A stretch of 33,900 nt of DNA from an uncultured Allobaculum sp. (lineage in GTDB: Bacteria; Bacillota_I; Bacilli_A; Erysipelotrichales; Erysipelotrichaceae). Made by a program: the position numbers and the translations under genes. The notes below the pieces were generated by a model. The model ran no database searches. It was not told where the DNA came from and saw only the letters and a program-made list of their open reading frames with translations. This document shows, one piece after another, positions 15,955 to 23,925 of the stretch. Every line of letters begins with the position of its first letter. Position 1 is the stretch's first letter. Location: positions 1 through 33,900 of the forward strand of contig CAJTVE010000031.1 of NCBI GenBank assembly GCA_910579655.1, written 5' to 3'.

Positions 15955-17003
15955 GCTTCTCCTCCTTGGTCCATGGCAATGCGGCTTCCTTCAATATTCG
16001 AAGGAGCAATCTGTTTTTCCATGGCCGCTTTCTGGTGCAGCCAGCAATACGTATAGTGCGTGCCATCATCAAATTCAGTAATTGGAGCCGGCTCACGCAG
16101 GCAGATTTTCATGGCTTTCTCGCAGCGCGGAGCAAATGGGCAGCCTTTTGGCGGATTGAGCATATCTACCGGCGTTCCTTCAATCGGGATCAGACGCTGG
16201 TGCTCATCCACATCCAGTCTTGGAATGGAACGGATCAGGCCCTTGGTATACATATGACTTGGTTCATAGAACACCTGGTCTGTGGTTCCGTATTCAACAA
16301 TGCGTCCGGCATACATGACCGCAATGTGGTCACACATCGAAGCAACTACGCCTAGATCATGGGTGATCATGATGATCGCCATGCCCAGTTTATCTTTTAG
16401 CTCCATCATCAGCTCGAGAATCTGAGCCTGAATGGTGACGTCAAGTGCGGTCGTTGGTTCATCGGCAATGAGCAGCTTGGGTTCACAGGCCAGGGCAATG
16501 GCAATCATGATCCGCTGTCTCATTCCCCCAGATAATTCATGGGGATATTGCTTCAGACGTTTATCAGGTTCGTTGATGCCGACCAGTTCGAGCAGCTCGC
16601 GCGCTCTTGCTTTGGCTTCCTGTTTGGTTTTACCGGTATGAAGCGTAATGACTTCCGTAATCTGGTTGCCGATGGTGTATACCGGGTTGAGGGAGGTCAT
16701 TGGATCCTGGAAGATAATGGAGACTTCGTTCCCCCGAATTTTACGGAATTCTTTTTCGCTCATCGTTTCAATCTGGTGACCGTTAAACTGAATTTTCCCC
16801 CCGAGCAGTTTGCCTGGATCAGCCGTCAGGCCCATCAGGGAATAGGCCGTAACGGATTTTCCGGAACCGGACTCACCAACAATCCCAAGAACTTCGCCAG
16901 GACGCAGCGAGATATTGACATCGTTTAAAGCTTTCACTTCTCCGGCGGGGGTAAAGAAGGAAAGTCTTTCATTTTCAATCTTGACTAAATATTCATCTGA
17001 CAT
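15951..17003 (-). CDS. oppD: Oligopeptide ABC transporter ATP-binding protein OppD (system 2)
   Basis: ATPase partner of OppF, 350 residues from the chosen start. Walker A GESGSGKS is at 43-50, then FQDPMTSLNP, signature LSGGMRQR and Walker B LLIADEP. The C-terminal cluster GCPFAPRCEKAMKIC is followed by a cysteine in YCWLH, which is classical for OppD and unlike system 1. Upstream in-frame starts exist (GTG 17012, ATG 17009); ATG 17003 is preferred because AGGTG lies 6 nt before it. Only 12 nt separate it from oppC. Confidence 0.93.
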   Translation of the reverse strand: MSDEYLVKIENERLSFFTPAGEVKALNDVNISLRPGEVLGIVGESGSGKSVTAYSLMGLTADPGKLLGGKIQFNGHQIETMSEKEFRKIRGNEVSIIFQDPMTSLNPVYTIGNQITEVITLHTGKTKQEAKARARELLELVGINEPDKRLKQYPHELSGGMRQRIMIAIALACEPKLLIADEPTTALDVTIQAQILELMMELKDKLGMAIIMITHDLGVVASMCDHIAVMYAGRIVEYGTTDQVFYEPSHMYTKGLIRSIPRLDVDEHQRLIPIEGTPVDMLNPPKGCPFAPRCEKAMKICLREPAPITEFDDGTHYTYCWLHQKAAMEKQIAPSNIEGSRIAMDQGGEA

Positions 17004-17015
17004 GGACATCACCTG

Positions 17016-18056
17016 TTACTTTTTCATCTTCGGGTCAAAGGCATCGCGCAGACCATCGCCAAGCAGATTGAAGCTCAGAATGGAAAGAGAAATGACAGCA
17101 GCTGGAATAAACAGCAGATATGGATAGGTATAAATTCCGTTCAGACCAGCACTGGCCAAAGAGCCCAGGGAAGGAAGCGGAACAGCAACACCCATGCCTA
17201 AAAAGCTTAAGAAACTTTCAGTAAAGATAGCGGATGGAATCTGCAAGGTGGCGCAGACAATCAATGTACCGATGCAGTTGGTCATCAGGTGTTTGCGGAT
17301 AATGGTGGAACTTTTGACCCCTAATGCTTTGGCCGCTGTAACATAATCGGACTGTTTGATCGTCAGAACCTGGGAACGAATCATTCGGGCCATTCCTACC
17401 CAGTAGAGCAGGGCAAAGACAATAAAGATGGAGATCATACTCGTTCCGACTGTCTGGATCCAGCCAAAGCCAGGCATTGAAGCCAGGGATTCAAGTGGGG
17501 CTTTCAGGGCAAAGGACAGCAGGATAATTAACAGAACATCGGGAATGGTATAGATGATGTCGACAATGCGCATCATCATCAGGTCGACCCAGCCGCCCGC
17601 AAAGGCTGCCACGGCGCCATATAATGGGCCGATCAACAGGATAATGCCCGTTGCAATCAGACCAACCAGCAAAGAGATCTGGGTGCCGACCATAACCCGG
17701 ATCGCATAGTCACGGCCCATGGTGTCGGTTCCAAAAATATGCGGGAAGACATGGCCGCCAGCATCAATGATTGCCTGCTCGTCGGCTGAATACTGCATCG
17801 GGGCCAGGTTGGTGGCGCCTTTAATCTGCGTTTCGTAGCTGTAAGGATAGAAATGTGGAACTACGAAGGCGAAAATCATGATAATGACAATGACCACCAG
17901 AGAAGTCATGGCCACTTTGTTTTTTAATAAACGCCGCAATCCGTCTTTCCAGAAACTGACGGATTCGCGCATGATGACTTGGGATTGTTTTTCTTCATCG
18001 GTCGCCGGCAGAAAGTCTGCGGGATCCAGCTGAAGACTGAGTGGATTTTTTGGCAT
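17016..18056 (-). CDS. oppC: Oligopeptide ABC transporter permease OppC (system 2)
   Basis: Permease of 346 residues with a cytoplasmic N-terminal tail of about 50 residues, a first membrane helix at SLVVIVIIMIFAFVV, the signature FGTDTMGRDYAIRV and the EAA loop AAKALGVKSSTIIRKHLMTN. It ends with LLGDGLRDAFDPKMKK. A GGAGG site is well placed before the ATG. Near the 3' end, 17023-17057 is identical over 35 bp to 3186-3220 in oppC of system 1. Confidence 0.93.
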   Translation of the reverse strand: MPKNPLSLQLDPADFLPATDEEKQSQVIMRESVSFWKDGLRRLLKNKVAMTSLVVIVIIMIFAFVVPHFYPYSYETQIKGATNLAPMQYSADEQAIIDAGGHVFPHIFGTDTMGRDYAIRVMVGTQISLLVGLIATGIILLIGPLYGAVAAFAGGWVDLMMMRIVDIIYTIPDVLLIILLSFALKAPLESLASMPGFGWIQTVGTSMISIFIVFALLYWVGMARMIRSQVLTIKQSDYVTAAKALGVKSSTIIRKHLMTNCIGTLIVCATLQIPSAIFTESFLSFLGMGVAVPLPSLGSLASAGLNGIYTYPYLLFIPAAVISLSILSFNLLGDGLRDAFDPKMKK

Positions 18057-18075
18057 CGCTTAAACCTCCTGCTTT

Positions 18076-18993
18076 CTAATCGAGTTTGATCCGTGGGTCG
18101 ATGACTTTGTAGAGCAGATCGACTACCAGAGTCATCAAAATAACCAGAGTGGCTAAGAAGATCGTCGTTCCCATGATCAGGGTGTAATCACGTCCGGTAA
18201 TGGCAGTGATGAACGATCCGCCAAGACCTGGAATAACGAAAATCTTTTCAACAACGAAGCTTCCGACAATGGTATAGGCAAGCATCGGACCAACGTAAGT
18301 GATTACCGGCAGAATGGCATTTCGCAGTGCGTGTTTGAACAACTGTTTATTGCCTGAAAGACCTTTGGCTTTTGCGGTTCGCATATAGTCCTGGCCTAAA
18401 GCATCCAGCATGCTCGAACGCATCAGCCGCATGATGTAGGCTGTCGGATAGAAGGCGATCGCAAAGACAGGCATGATATACGATTGCCAGGAATTCAGGC
18501 CAAGGGTGGGCAGCCATTTGAGCTTCGCACCAAAGATGTAAAGCAATAAGGTACAGATAACAAAGCTGGGAACCGCAATGCCCAGAGTGGCAAAGACGGA
18601 AATAAAACGATCCCAGAATTTTCCCTGATGAAGGGCAGCAACGCAACCCAGAGTAACGCCGACAACCAGCGCAACACACACCGCAATTCCGCCGACTCGA
18701 GCGGAAACCGGAAACTTGCTGGTGATGATATCCAGTACCGAACGGCCGCGCTGCTTTAAAGACATTCCAAAATCTCCCTGCAGCAGCCCCTGCATATAGG
18801 TCAGGTACTGCTGCCATAAAGGTTTATCCAGGCCATATTTGGCTTCAAGGGCAGCGGTAGCCTGTGGACTGATCGCTTTTTCTGAAAGGAATGGTCCGCC
18901 AGGGATCATGTTCATCAAAAAGAACGTCAGCGTTGCGACAACCCAGACCGTAATGATTGCCAGCAAAATTCGTTTCAAGACATAACGTGACAT
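18076..18993 (-). CDS. oppB: Oligopeptide ABC transporter permease OppB (system 2)
   Basis: Permease of 305 residues that heads opp operon 2. N-terminus YVLKRILLAIITVWVVATL, then MIPGGPF, YGLDKPLWQQY and GDFGMSLKQRGRSV are the usual OppB landmarks. The EAA loop is TAKAKGLSGNKQLFKHALRN, and the C-terminus VDLLYKVIDPRIKLD matches its family. AGGAGAGG lies before the ATG. It is followed after 19 nt by oppC. Confidence 0.93.
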   Translation of the reverse strand: MSRYVLKRILLAIITVWVVATLTFFLMNMIPGGPFLSEKAISPQATAALEAKYGLDKPLWQQYLTYMQGLLQGDFGMSLKQRGRSVLDIITSKFPVSARVGGIAVCVALVVGVTLGCVAALHQGKFWDRFISVFATLGIAVPSFVICTLLLYIFGAKLKWLPTLGLNSWQSYIMPVFAIAFYPTAYIMRLMRSSMLDALGQDYMRTAKAKGLSGNKQLFKHALRNAILPVITYVGPMLAYTIVGSFVVEKIFVIPGLGGSFITAITGRDYTLIMGTTIFLATLVILMTLVVDLLYKVIDPRIKLD

Positions 18994-19551
18994 TTTTCAA
19001 TCCTCTCCTGTTTTGTTGGTTTTCAATCCTCACATCAGGTGACAGTTCCTGAACAATTTCAGACCAAGCTCTTTATCACGCTGCTTGCGAAAATTTACGT
19101 GAGGAATTGTAACACGCTAAAAACAAGATTTTCCCATAGTATTTCAAAAAGTTTCAGACAAGCTGAAATTTCTTTTCAAAATATATGATTTTTCATGGGA
19201 TTTTTCACTTGATGCAAGGTGGACAATGGAAAAAGACGGGCATAAAACCGGATGAAATTCACATAATCTGGTAATGAGATGATATCAATCCGGGTAAAAA
19301 TTATCTGATGTAGAAAATGCAAAAGAATGAAAGAAGAAAAGGAAAGCAAAAAACAGAAGGAAGGACAGAAGGAAGGACAGAAAAAACGCTGAGGCCTGGC
19401 CAGCTTTATGGTTCAGAAAGATCTGCATTCCTCGTGGTCATCACCGCGGATTATCCTGCATTCAATCCGACATCCTGTTCGCCAAAAAGTCGGGAGAGGG
19501 GAGCGGTCATTTTGTACAATAGGACCAACAAATGATCATTTGGAGGAAAAA
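18994..19551. other. Divergent gap between opp operon 2 and the AraC gene
   Basis: No gene is supported here. The opp side is AT-rich, with a small hairpin (TTTCAG-ACAAG-CTGAAA near 19152). The AraC side has a purine-rich tract with a 12-bp tandem duplication (19353-19376) and TACAAT at 19515-19520, a possible -10 box without a good -35. Confidence 0.45.
19353..19376 (+). repeat. 12-bp tandem duplication
   Basis: ACAGAAGGAAGG occurs twice in direct succession, followed by a partial third copy, in an A/G-rich tract. Confidence 0.7.
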
Positions 19552-20454
19552 ATGAACTGGATTGAATCGCTGCAAAGCGCAATTGCGTATATGGAAGCGC
19601 ATCTGGAAGAAAATATCACAACTGAACAGATTGCCAGGCACTGCGGCTATTCGCAAAGATACCTGGCGCAGGGTTTTCAGATTGTTACTGGCTATTCGTT
19701 TGCAGACTACATTCGAAACCGCCGGCTGTATCTGGCGGGAAAGAAATTACAAAGGCCAGACCAGAAAGTCATCGATGTGGCCCTTCAGTATGGCTATGAC
19801 TCTGCTGATAGCTTTAGCCGGGCGTTTCGACGTTTTCATGGCTTTCTGCCAAGTCAGGCAGGACAGCCAGATAAAACATTAAAACCTTTTTTGCCTTTGT
19901 TGATTCAGATCAGTGTTCGCGGAGGAGAAGCAATGGAATATACGATTCAAAAACTGCCAGCTTTTGAGCTGATTGGAAAATGTCTGTCGATCCCTGCAGG
20001 CGCAAACTCTTTTCAGATCATTCCGGAATTCTGGAATGACTTTAATGGAAAAGTCGGCCAGCTTATGGATCAAAAAGACTCTGTAAATCCAGAGGCTAAA
20101 GCCGTCTGGGAAAACCGCATTGGTGAATTTGGACTCTGCATTGATTCCCCAGAAAAACTGGAGTACCTGATTGGCGGCCGATACCATGGCGGTCAGATTC
20201 CTGTTGGCTATGAAGTCCGTCACATTCCAGCCTGTACGTGGGCCCAGTTTACCAGCATTGGCCCGCTGCCTGATGCTTTGCAAAGCGTCACCAGACAGGT
20301 GTTCAAAGAATGGCTCCCGCAAAATCCAGACTACCAGCTGGATCAGGATTTTTCGATCGAATATTATCCGCTGGCAGACTGCCACACGTCAGATTATCGC
20401 TGCCAGCTCTGGATTCCGGTCAAGAAAAAAGAAGCGGAAGAAAAGCAGGATTAA
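19552..20454 (+). CDS. AraC-family regulator with GyrI-like effector domain
   Basis: Transcription factor of 300 residues. The N-terminal AraC double helix-turn-helix (about 8-105) reads ITTEQIARHCGYSQRYLAQGF and, in the second helix pair, IDVALQYGYDSADSFSRAFRRF. From about residue 126 a GyrI-like / Bac_rhamnosid-type small-molecule binding domain follows, starting MEYTIQKLPAFELIGKC and ending YYPLADCHTSDYRCQLWIPV. This layout is that of the Rob/SoxS-related multidrug sensors, so a hydrophobic ligand is likely. ATG 19552 follows TGGAGGAAAAA; the longer frame from 19408 adds non-conserved residues. No target gene is evident; it is followed by a terminator. Confidence 0.9.
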   Translation: MNWIESLQSAIAYMEAHLEENITTEQIARHCGYSQRYLAQGFQIVTGYSFADYIRNRRLYLAGKKLQRPDQKVIDVALQYGYDSADSFSRAFRRFHGFLPSQAGQPDKTLKPFLPLLIQISVRGGEAMEYTIQKLPAFELIGKCLSIPAGANSFQIIPEFWNDFNGKVGQLMDQKDSVNPEAKAVWENRIGEFGLCIDSPEKLEYLIGGRYHGGQIPVGYEVRHIPACTWAQFTSIGPLPDALQSVTRQVFKEWLPQNPDYQLDQDFSIEYYPLADCHTSDYRCQLWIPVKKKEAEEKQD

Positions 20455-20767
20455 GGATGAAAAAGAAAAAACAAACTTAGCTCGAGACAGACCATATTGC
20501 ACAAAGTCTCAGATCAACACCCCAGAAAAAACAAAGACGGCTTTCTATACAATGAGAGCCGCTTTTTTTTCACGAAAATAAGGACCTTTTTATGATCAAC
20601 AACAGATGATCTGCCAATATTCCAATCTTCTCAATATTCAGTCATGCGGATATCTGTTAAATTTCAGTATTGTTTTCAGTTTGTACGCAAGAAATTCAGA
20701 TCGTTTGATACACTGGATGAGGTCTGTATCCGCAAAGGAAAATTACAGGAATAAGGGGAAATTTTAC
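20455..20767. other. Gap between the AraC and acetyltransferase genes
   Basis: Contains the terminator of the AraC gene (20538-20570). The rest, 20571-20767, is AT-rich leader to the acetyltransferase, with no promoter I can defend. In-frame codons from 20606 are open but not conserved. Confidence 0.45.
20538..20570 (+). terminator. Terminator after the AraC-family gene
   Basis: CGGCTTTC (20538-20545) pairs with GAGAGCCG (20554-20561), with one T-G pair, followed by C and eight T. Confidence 0.85.
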
Positions 20768-21244
20768 ATGTCATTTCGAACAGATATTCTGACCTGGTCC
20801 AAAGGGGATTTGATGGAAACCTACTGGAAGGTCTTCTTTAAACGCCAGAACTGCCAGACAGGATGGAAGATAGATCTGATGACTGTCTTCTTAAACCGGT
20901 CGGCCAACAAGCATGGCGGCTATATCGGCAAAGGCGCCTGGTTTAAAAGCCGGCCGCGGCTTCCGCATGGATTGCACGGCATTTTTATCTCCCGCTATGC
21001 CCGGATTGGAGAAGAGTGCTGGATTTACCAGAATGTCACCATCGGTGAAATTCATGGCAAGGCTCCCATCATCGGGGATCATTGCCTGATTGGCGCCGGT
21101 GCCGTTCTGGTTGGTGAGATTACCATCGGCGATGGAGCAAAGATTGGCGCCGGGGCGGTTGTCCGGCAGAACGTTCCAGCCCAGGCTACTGTCTTAGCAG
21201 GGGAGCCACAAATTCTGATTCGTTCTTCCAGAAAAGACGTATAA
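20768..21244 (+). CDS. Hexapeptide-repeat acetyltransferase, serine acetyltransferase-like
   Basis: Cytoplasmic left-handed beta-helix enzyme of 158 residues. From about residue 72 the repeats run ISRYARIGEECWIYQNVTIG, then IIGDHCLIGAGAVLVGEITI and GDGAKIGAGAVVRQNVP, ending AGEPQIL. The segment PHGLHGIFIS with His70 corresponds to the catalytic histidine region of CysE-type enzymes. At 158 residues it lacks most of the N-terminal helical domain of full-length CysE (about 170-270 residues), so it belongs to the short SAT-like group often found in sugar or polysaccharide loci. ATG 20768 follows AAGGGG by about 10 nt. The acceptor (serine or a sugar) is not provable. Confidence 0.8.
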   Translation: MSFRTDILTWSKGDLMETYWKVFFKRQNCQTGWKIDLMTVFLNRSANKHGGYIGKGAWFKSRPRLPHGLHGIFISRYARIGEECWIYQNVTIGEIHGKAPIIGDHCLIGAGAVLVGEITIGDGAKIGAGAVVRQNVPAQATVLAGEPQILIRSSRKDV

Positions 21245-21543
21245 TAATCAAAGACACTGTCTATCTGTCAAAAACAACTCATTCAGATACACTTTTCATC
21301 CCTGTTTCTTTAGCTTATTAAATATAAGGAAAGAAAATTGAGGAGAAATCCGATCTGTCCAACAGGGATATCGGCTCATGCGTCTGATAAAGTCCTGATC
21401 AGGCCACTTGAAAAGCCATATTCTTGAAGAGGGAAGACAGAAATACGAAAACAAAAATACGAAAACAAAAAGGAGGAAACCCCCGGAGCCCTGGGTCGGG
21501 TGCTGAAGGAACTGGGCTTTGGGCAAACAGGGGAAAAGAGCGC
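21245..21543. other. Leader region of the P1 peptidase gene
   Basis: Contains a 14-bp tandem duplication (21441-21468), directly followed by an excellent ribosome site AAAGGAGG (21469-21476) that has no ATG, GTG or TTG at proper distance. A frame reading GALGRVLKELGFGQTGEKSA ends with a TGA that overlaps the peptidase ATG. It may be a remnant or a CTG-started leader peptide. Confidence 0.35.
21441..21468 (+). repeat. 14-bp tandem duplication
   Basis: AAATACGAAAACAA occurs twice in direct succession, immediately upstream of AAAGGAGG. Confidence 0.7.
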
Positions 21544-22515
21544 ATGAAGTCAATTAAAATCAATGAAATTGAAGGATTTCAGATTGGTCAGGCCCAGGAT
21601 GAAACTGGCGGCACTGGTGTAACCTGCATTCTTTGTCTGGAGGGGGCAACCGGGGCAGTCGATGTTCGCGGCGGCGGACCAGCGACCAGAGAAACTGATC
21701 TGCTCGATCCGAAAAATATGGTCCAGAAGATCAATGCGGTCGTCTTATCGGGCGGCAGCGCCTTTGGGCTGGAAAGCTCGAGCGGGGTCATGCAGTATCT
21801 CAAAGAAAAAGGCGCCGGCTTTGGAATGAAAGAATTCTGTGTGCCGATTGTCTGCCAGGCTTCCTTATTTGATCTGGGCTGCGCAGATCCGAATGTTTTC
21901 CCGGATAAAGCCATGGGGTATGAAGCGGCCTGCAACAGTGAACAGGGACACTGGACCAGCGGCTGCTATGGCGCAGGCACGGGAGCAAGCGTAGGCAAGA
22001 TGCTTGGCTTTGATCGGGCCATGAAATCTGGCATTGGTTCAGCGGCCTTTCAGATTGGGCCGTTAAAAGTCGGGTCCATTGTGGCGGTCAACGCGTGCGG
22101 CGATGTGTTTGAACCAGACAGCCAGACCAGGCTCGCAGGCATTTATGACAAAGAAACCCAAACAGCTTATAACACGGAAGATCTGATTTTGCAGATGGCT
22201 GGCCAGCAGTTAGAGCGGATGAATACCACGATTGGCTGTGTGCTGACCAATGCAGATCTCGATCAGGCCCAGCTGACCAAACTGGCTGGCATGGCCCAGA
22301 ATGGCCTGGCCCGCACGATCCGGCCGGTTCATACTCCCAATGACGGGGATACGCTGTTTGCGATGACAACCAACAAAGTGCCCGCTGATTTGACTTTAGT
22401 CAGTGTGATGGCGGTTAATGCTGTATCCCAGGCGATTGTTGATGCGATCAAATCCGCAAAAGCTGGTTATGGTCTGGAAAGCTGGTCTTCTTTACAACAG
22501 GAAATCCAGAGATAG
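21544..22515 (+). CDS. P1-family peptidase (DmpA / peptidase S58, self-processing)
   Basis: Ntn-type hydrolase of 323 residues in the DmpA / L-aminopeptidase-D-esterase family. Landmarks are VDVRGGGPATRETDLLDP, VVLSGGSAFGLESSSGVM, GCYGAGTGASVGK and the autocleavage region MNTTIGCVLTNADL, where Asn227-Thr228 is the expected self-cleavage bond that frees the N-terminal nucleophile of the small subunit. Members remove N-terminal residues from peptides or cleave amide/beta-peptide bonds in the cytoplasm, which fits a cell importing peptides. ATG 21544 begins the conserved part; GGGGAAAAGAG just upstream is a modest ribosome site. A terminator follows. Confidence 0.88.
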   Translation: MKSIKINEIEGFQIGQAQDETGGTGVTCILCLEGATGAVDVRGGGPATRETDLLDPKNMVQKINAVVLSGGSAFGLESSSGVMQYLKEKGAGFGMKEFCVPIVCQASLFDLGCADPNVFPDKAMGYEAACNSEQGHWTSGCYGAGTGASVGKMLGFDRAMKSGIGSAAFQIGPLKVGSIVAVNACGDVFEPDSQTRLAGIYDKETQTAYNTEDLILQMAGQQLERMNTTIGCVLTNADLDQAQLTKLAGMAQNGLARTIRPVHTPNDGDTLFAMTTNKVPADLTLVSVMAVNAVSQAIVDAIKSAKAGYGLESWSSLQQEIQR

Positions 22516-22576
22516 ACAAGACTTGGCTCGTTTGATTCATCGAGCAGTTTTCCTCATTTTTTTGTTCATTTCATCG

Positions 22577-22602
22577 GGCCAGGAATAGATTCCTGGCCTT
22601 TT
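22577..22602 (+). terminator. Terminator after the P1 peptidase gene
   Basis: GGCCAGGAAT (22577-22586) and ATTCCTGGCC (22589-22598) form a perfect 10-bp arm pair with a very tight AG centre, followed by TTTT. On folding, the inner base pairs would open to give a normal loop. Confidence 0.8.
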
Positions 22603-22794
22603 ATGATGCCGGAAAAAACAATCTGGCCAGATCAAGAAAACAGATGTGGCTTTGGTTAAAAAGCAGAATCGGCAAGATATCAATCAGCCACACAGCCTGC
22701 AAAAAGGCATTCTCTGCCGGCTTTTCCGTCTTTCCCTGCATAATAGAGATGAATCTGAATCGGATATATTCAGAACAGAAAGAAGGATTCTAAC

Positions 22795-23592
22795 ATGTCT
22801 TTAAAAGGAAAAGTCGCTCTGATTACTGCCTCCACCCGCGGCATTGGACTGGCTATTTCTGAGCGACTGGCCAAAGAAGGAGCTACGGTTTATATGGCGG
22901 CCAGACGGCTGGATGCAGCCAGCCAGATTGCAAAGGCGATGAATGCCAAAGGATACGATGTTCATACTGTTTATTTTGATGCGTACGATGAGGATTGTTT
23001 CCACAACATGGTGCAGACCATCGTTACGGAACAGAACCGGCTTGATATTCTCGTCAATAATTTTGGAACAAGCGATCCCCGCAAAGATCTGACCATTACC
23101 GATACTCCGTATGGTGTCTTCAAAGATATCATCAACGTCAATCTGGAAAGTGTGTTCCGCGGCTGCCAGGAGGTCATTCCAGTGATGGAGAAAAATGGCG
23201 GCGGAAGCATTATTAATATCTCTTCGGTCGGCGGCCTGATCCCGGATATCTCGCAGATCGCCTATGGTACTTCAAAAGCAGCCATCAACTACCTGACCAA
23301 AGAAATTGCCGTACAGGTCGGCCGCAAGAACATCCGCTGCAACGCCGTCCTGCCTGGCATGACTGCAACGGATGCTGTCAAAGACAATCTGTCCGATCAC
23401 TTCAAGAATATGTTTGAAAAAAATCTGCCGATCAAACGAATGGGCACGCCTGAAGAAATTGCAGCGGCCGTTGCTTACTTTGCCAGTGATGATGCGGCGT
23501 ATACAACCGGCCAGATTCTGACGGTTGGCGGCGGCTTTGGCCTGGGAACACCAATTTTTGGAGACCTCGCGGATGCTGCCCAGAAGCGTTAG
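22795..23592 (+). CDS. Short-chain dehydrogenase, 7alpha-hydroxysteroid dehydrogenase-like
   Basis: Cytoplasmic NAD(P)-dependent oxidoreductase of 265 residues. The cofactor loop TASTRGIG is at 11-18, with Arg37-Arg38 after beta-2, favouring NADP(H). NNFG is at 88-91, the catalytic serine is in NISSVGG (143-144), and Tyr157 and Lys161 lie in the YxxxK motif. It matches remembered clostridial 7alpha-HSDH unusually well along its whole length: VYMAARR, VYFDAYDED, MEKNGGGSIINIS, PDISQIAYGTSKAAIN, GRKNIRCNAVLPG, YFASDDAAYTTG and GGGFGLGTP. These enzymes oxidise the 7alpha-hydroxyl of primary bile acids. The start follows AAGGA by 9 nt. Monocistronic with a terminator. A different SDR substrate remains possible. 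Confidence 0.85.
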   Translation: MSLKGKVALITASTRGIGLAISERLAKEGATVYMAARRLDAASQIAKAMNAKGYDVHTVYFDAYDEDCFHNMVQTIVTEQNRLDILVNNFGTSDPRKDLTITDTPYGVFKDIINVNLESVFRGCQEVIPVMEKNGGGSIINISSVGGLIPDISQIAYGTSKAAINYLTKEIAVQVGRKNIRCNAVLPGMTATDAVKDNLSDHFKNMFEKNLPIKRMGTPEEIAAAVAYFASDDAAYTTGQILTVGGGFGLGTPIFGDLADAAQKR

Positions 23593-23684
23593 CCGGATTG
23601 GGAGAACTGAATAATCAAGAATAAACCAAAAATAAAGGAAAATCTGCCCTGCTCAGATCGATCTGTACTGCCAGGTGGCGAAAA

Positions 23685-23714
23685 AAAGCTGGATGAAAAC
23701 CCATCCGGCTTTTT
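23685..23714 (+). terminator. Terminator after the SDR gene
   Basis: AAAGCTGGATG (23685-23695) pairs with CATCCGGCTTT (23702-23712), with one T-G pair, followed by further T. An A-run precedes the stem, so it may work in both directions. Confidence 0.85.
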
Positions 23715-23793
23715 CTTATGGTCTCTTGCGGTAAGGAATCGTCCGATTTTCTGGCGGAGATAAGAAACCGGGGGACGGTTTGTACTGGACGAT

Positions 23794-23817
23794 CAGACAG
23801 ATTGAAGAATCTGTCTG
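23794..23817. other. Perfect 10-bp hairpin upstream of the sdpR-like gene
   Basis: CAGACAGATT and AATCTGTCTG are perfect complements around a GAAG loop. No T-run follows on either strand, so it is not an obvious terminator. It may be a binding site or a structured leader. Confidence 0.45.
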
Positions 23818-23836
23818 GGCGATGGTCACCGGTTTG

Positions 23837-23883
23837 TTTTAGTAAATGCTAAAATGGAATCAGGATTTATCATTTTATAAAAT
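23837..23883. promoter_or_regulatory. Candidate operator region of the sdpRI-like pair
   Basis: TTTTAG-TAAATG-CTAAAA (23837-23854) is a perfect 6+6+6 inverted repeat, and ATTTTATAAAAT (23872-23883) is a perfect 12-bp palindrome containing a TATAAA-like -10 box. SdpR-type regulators repress their own operon, so either dyad could be its site. The -35 is unclear. Confidence 0.4.
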
Positions 23884-23925
23884 ATTAAAAAATAGAGCGT
23901 TAAAACGGAAAAAGGAGTGAAAAGA

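Larger units (their letters stand above)
23593..23925. other. Gap between the SDR gene and the sdpR-like gene
   Basis: Holds the SDR terminator, a 10-bp hairpin and two dyads just upstream of the sdpR-like gene. No protein gene is visible. Confidence 0.5.
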
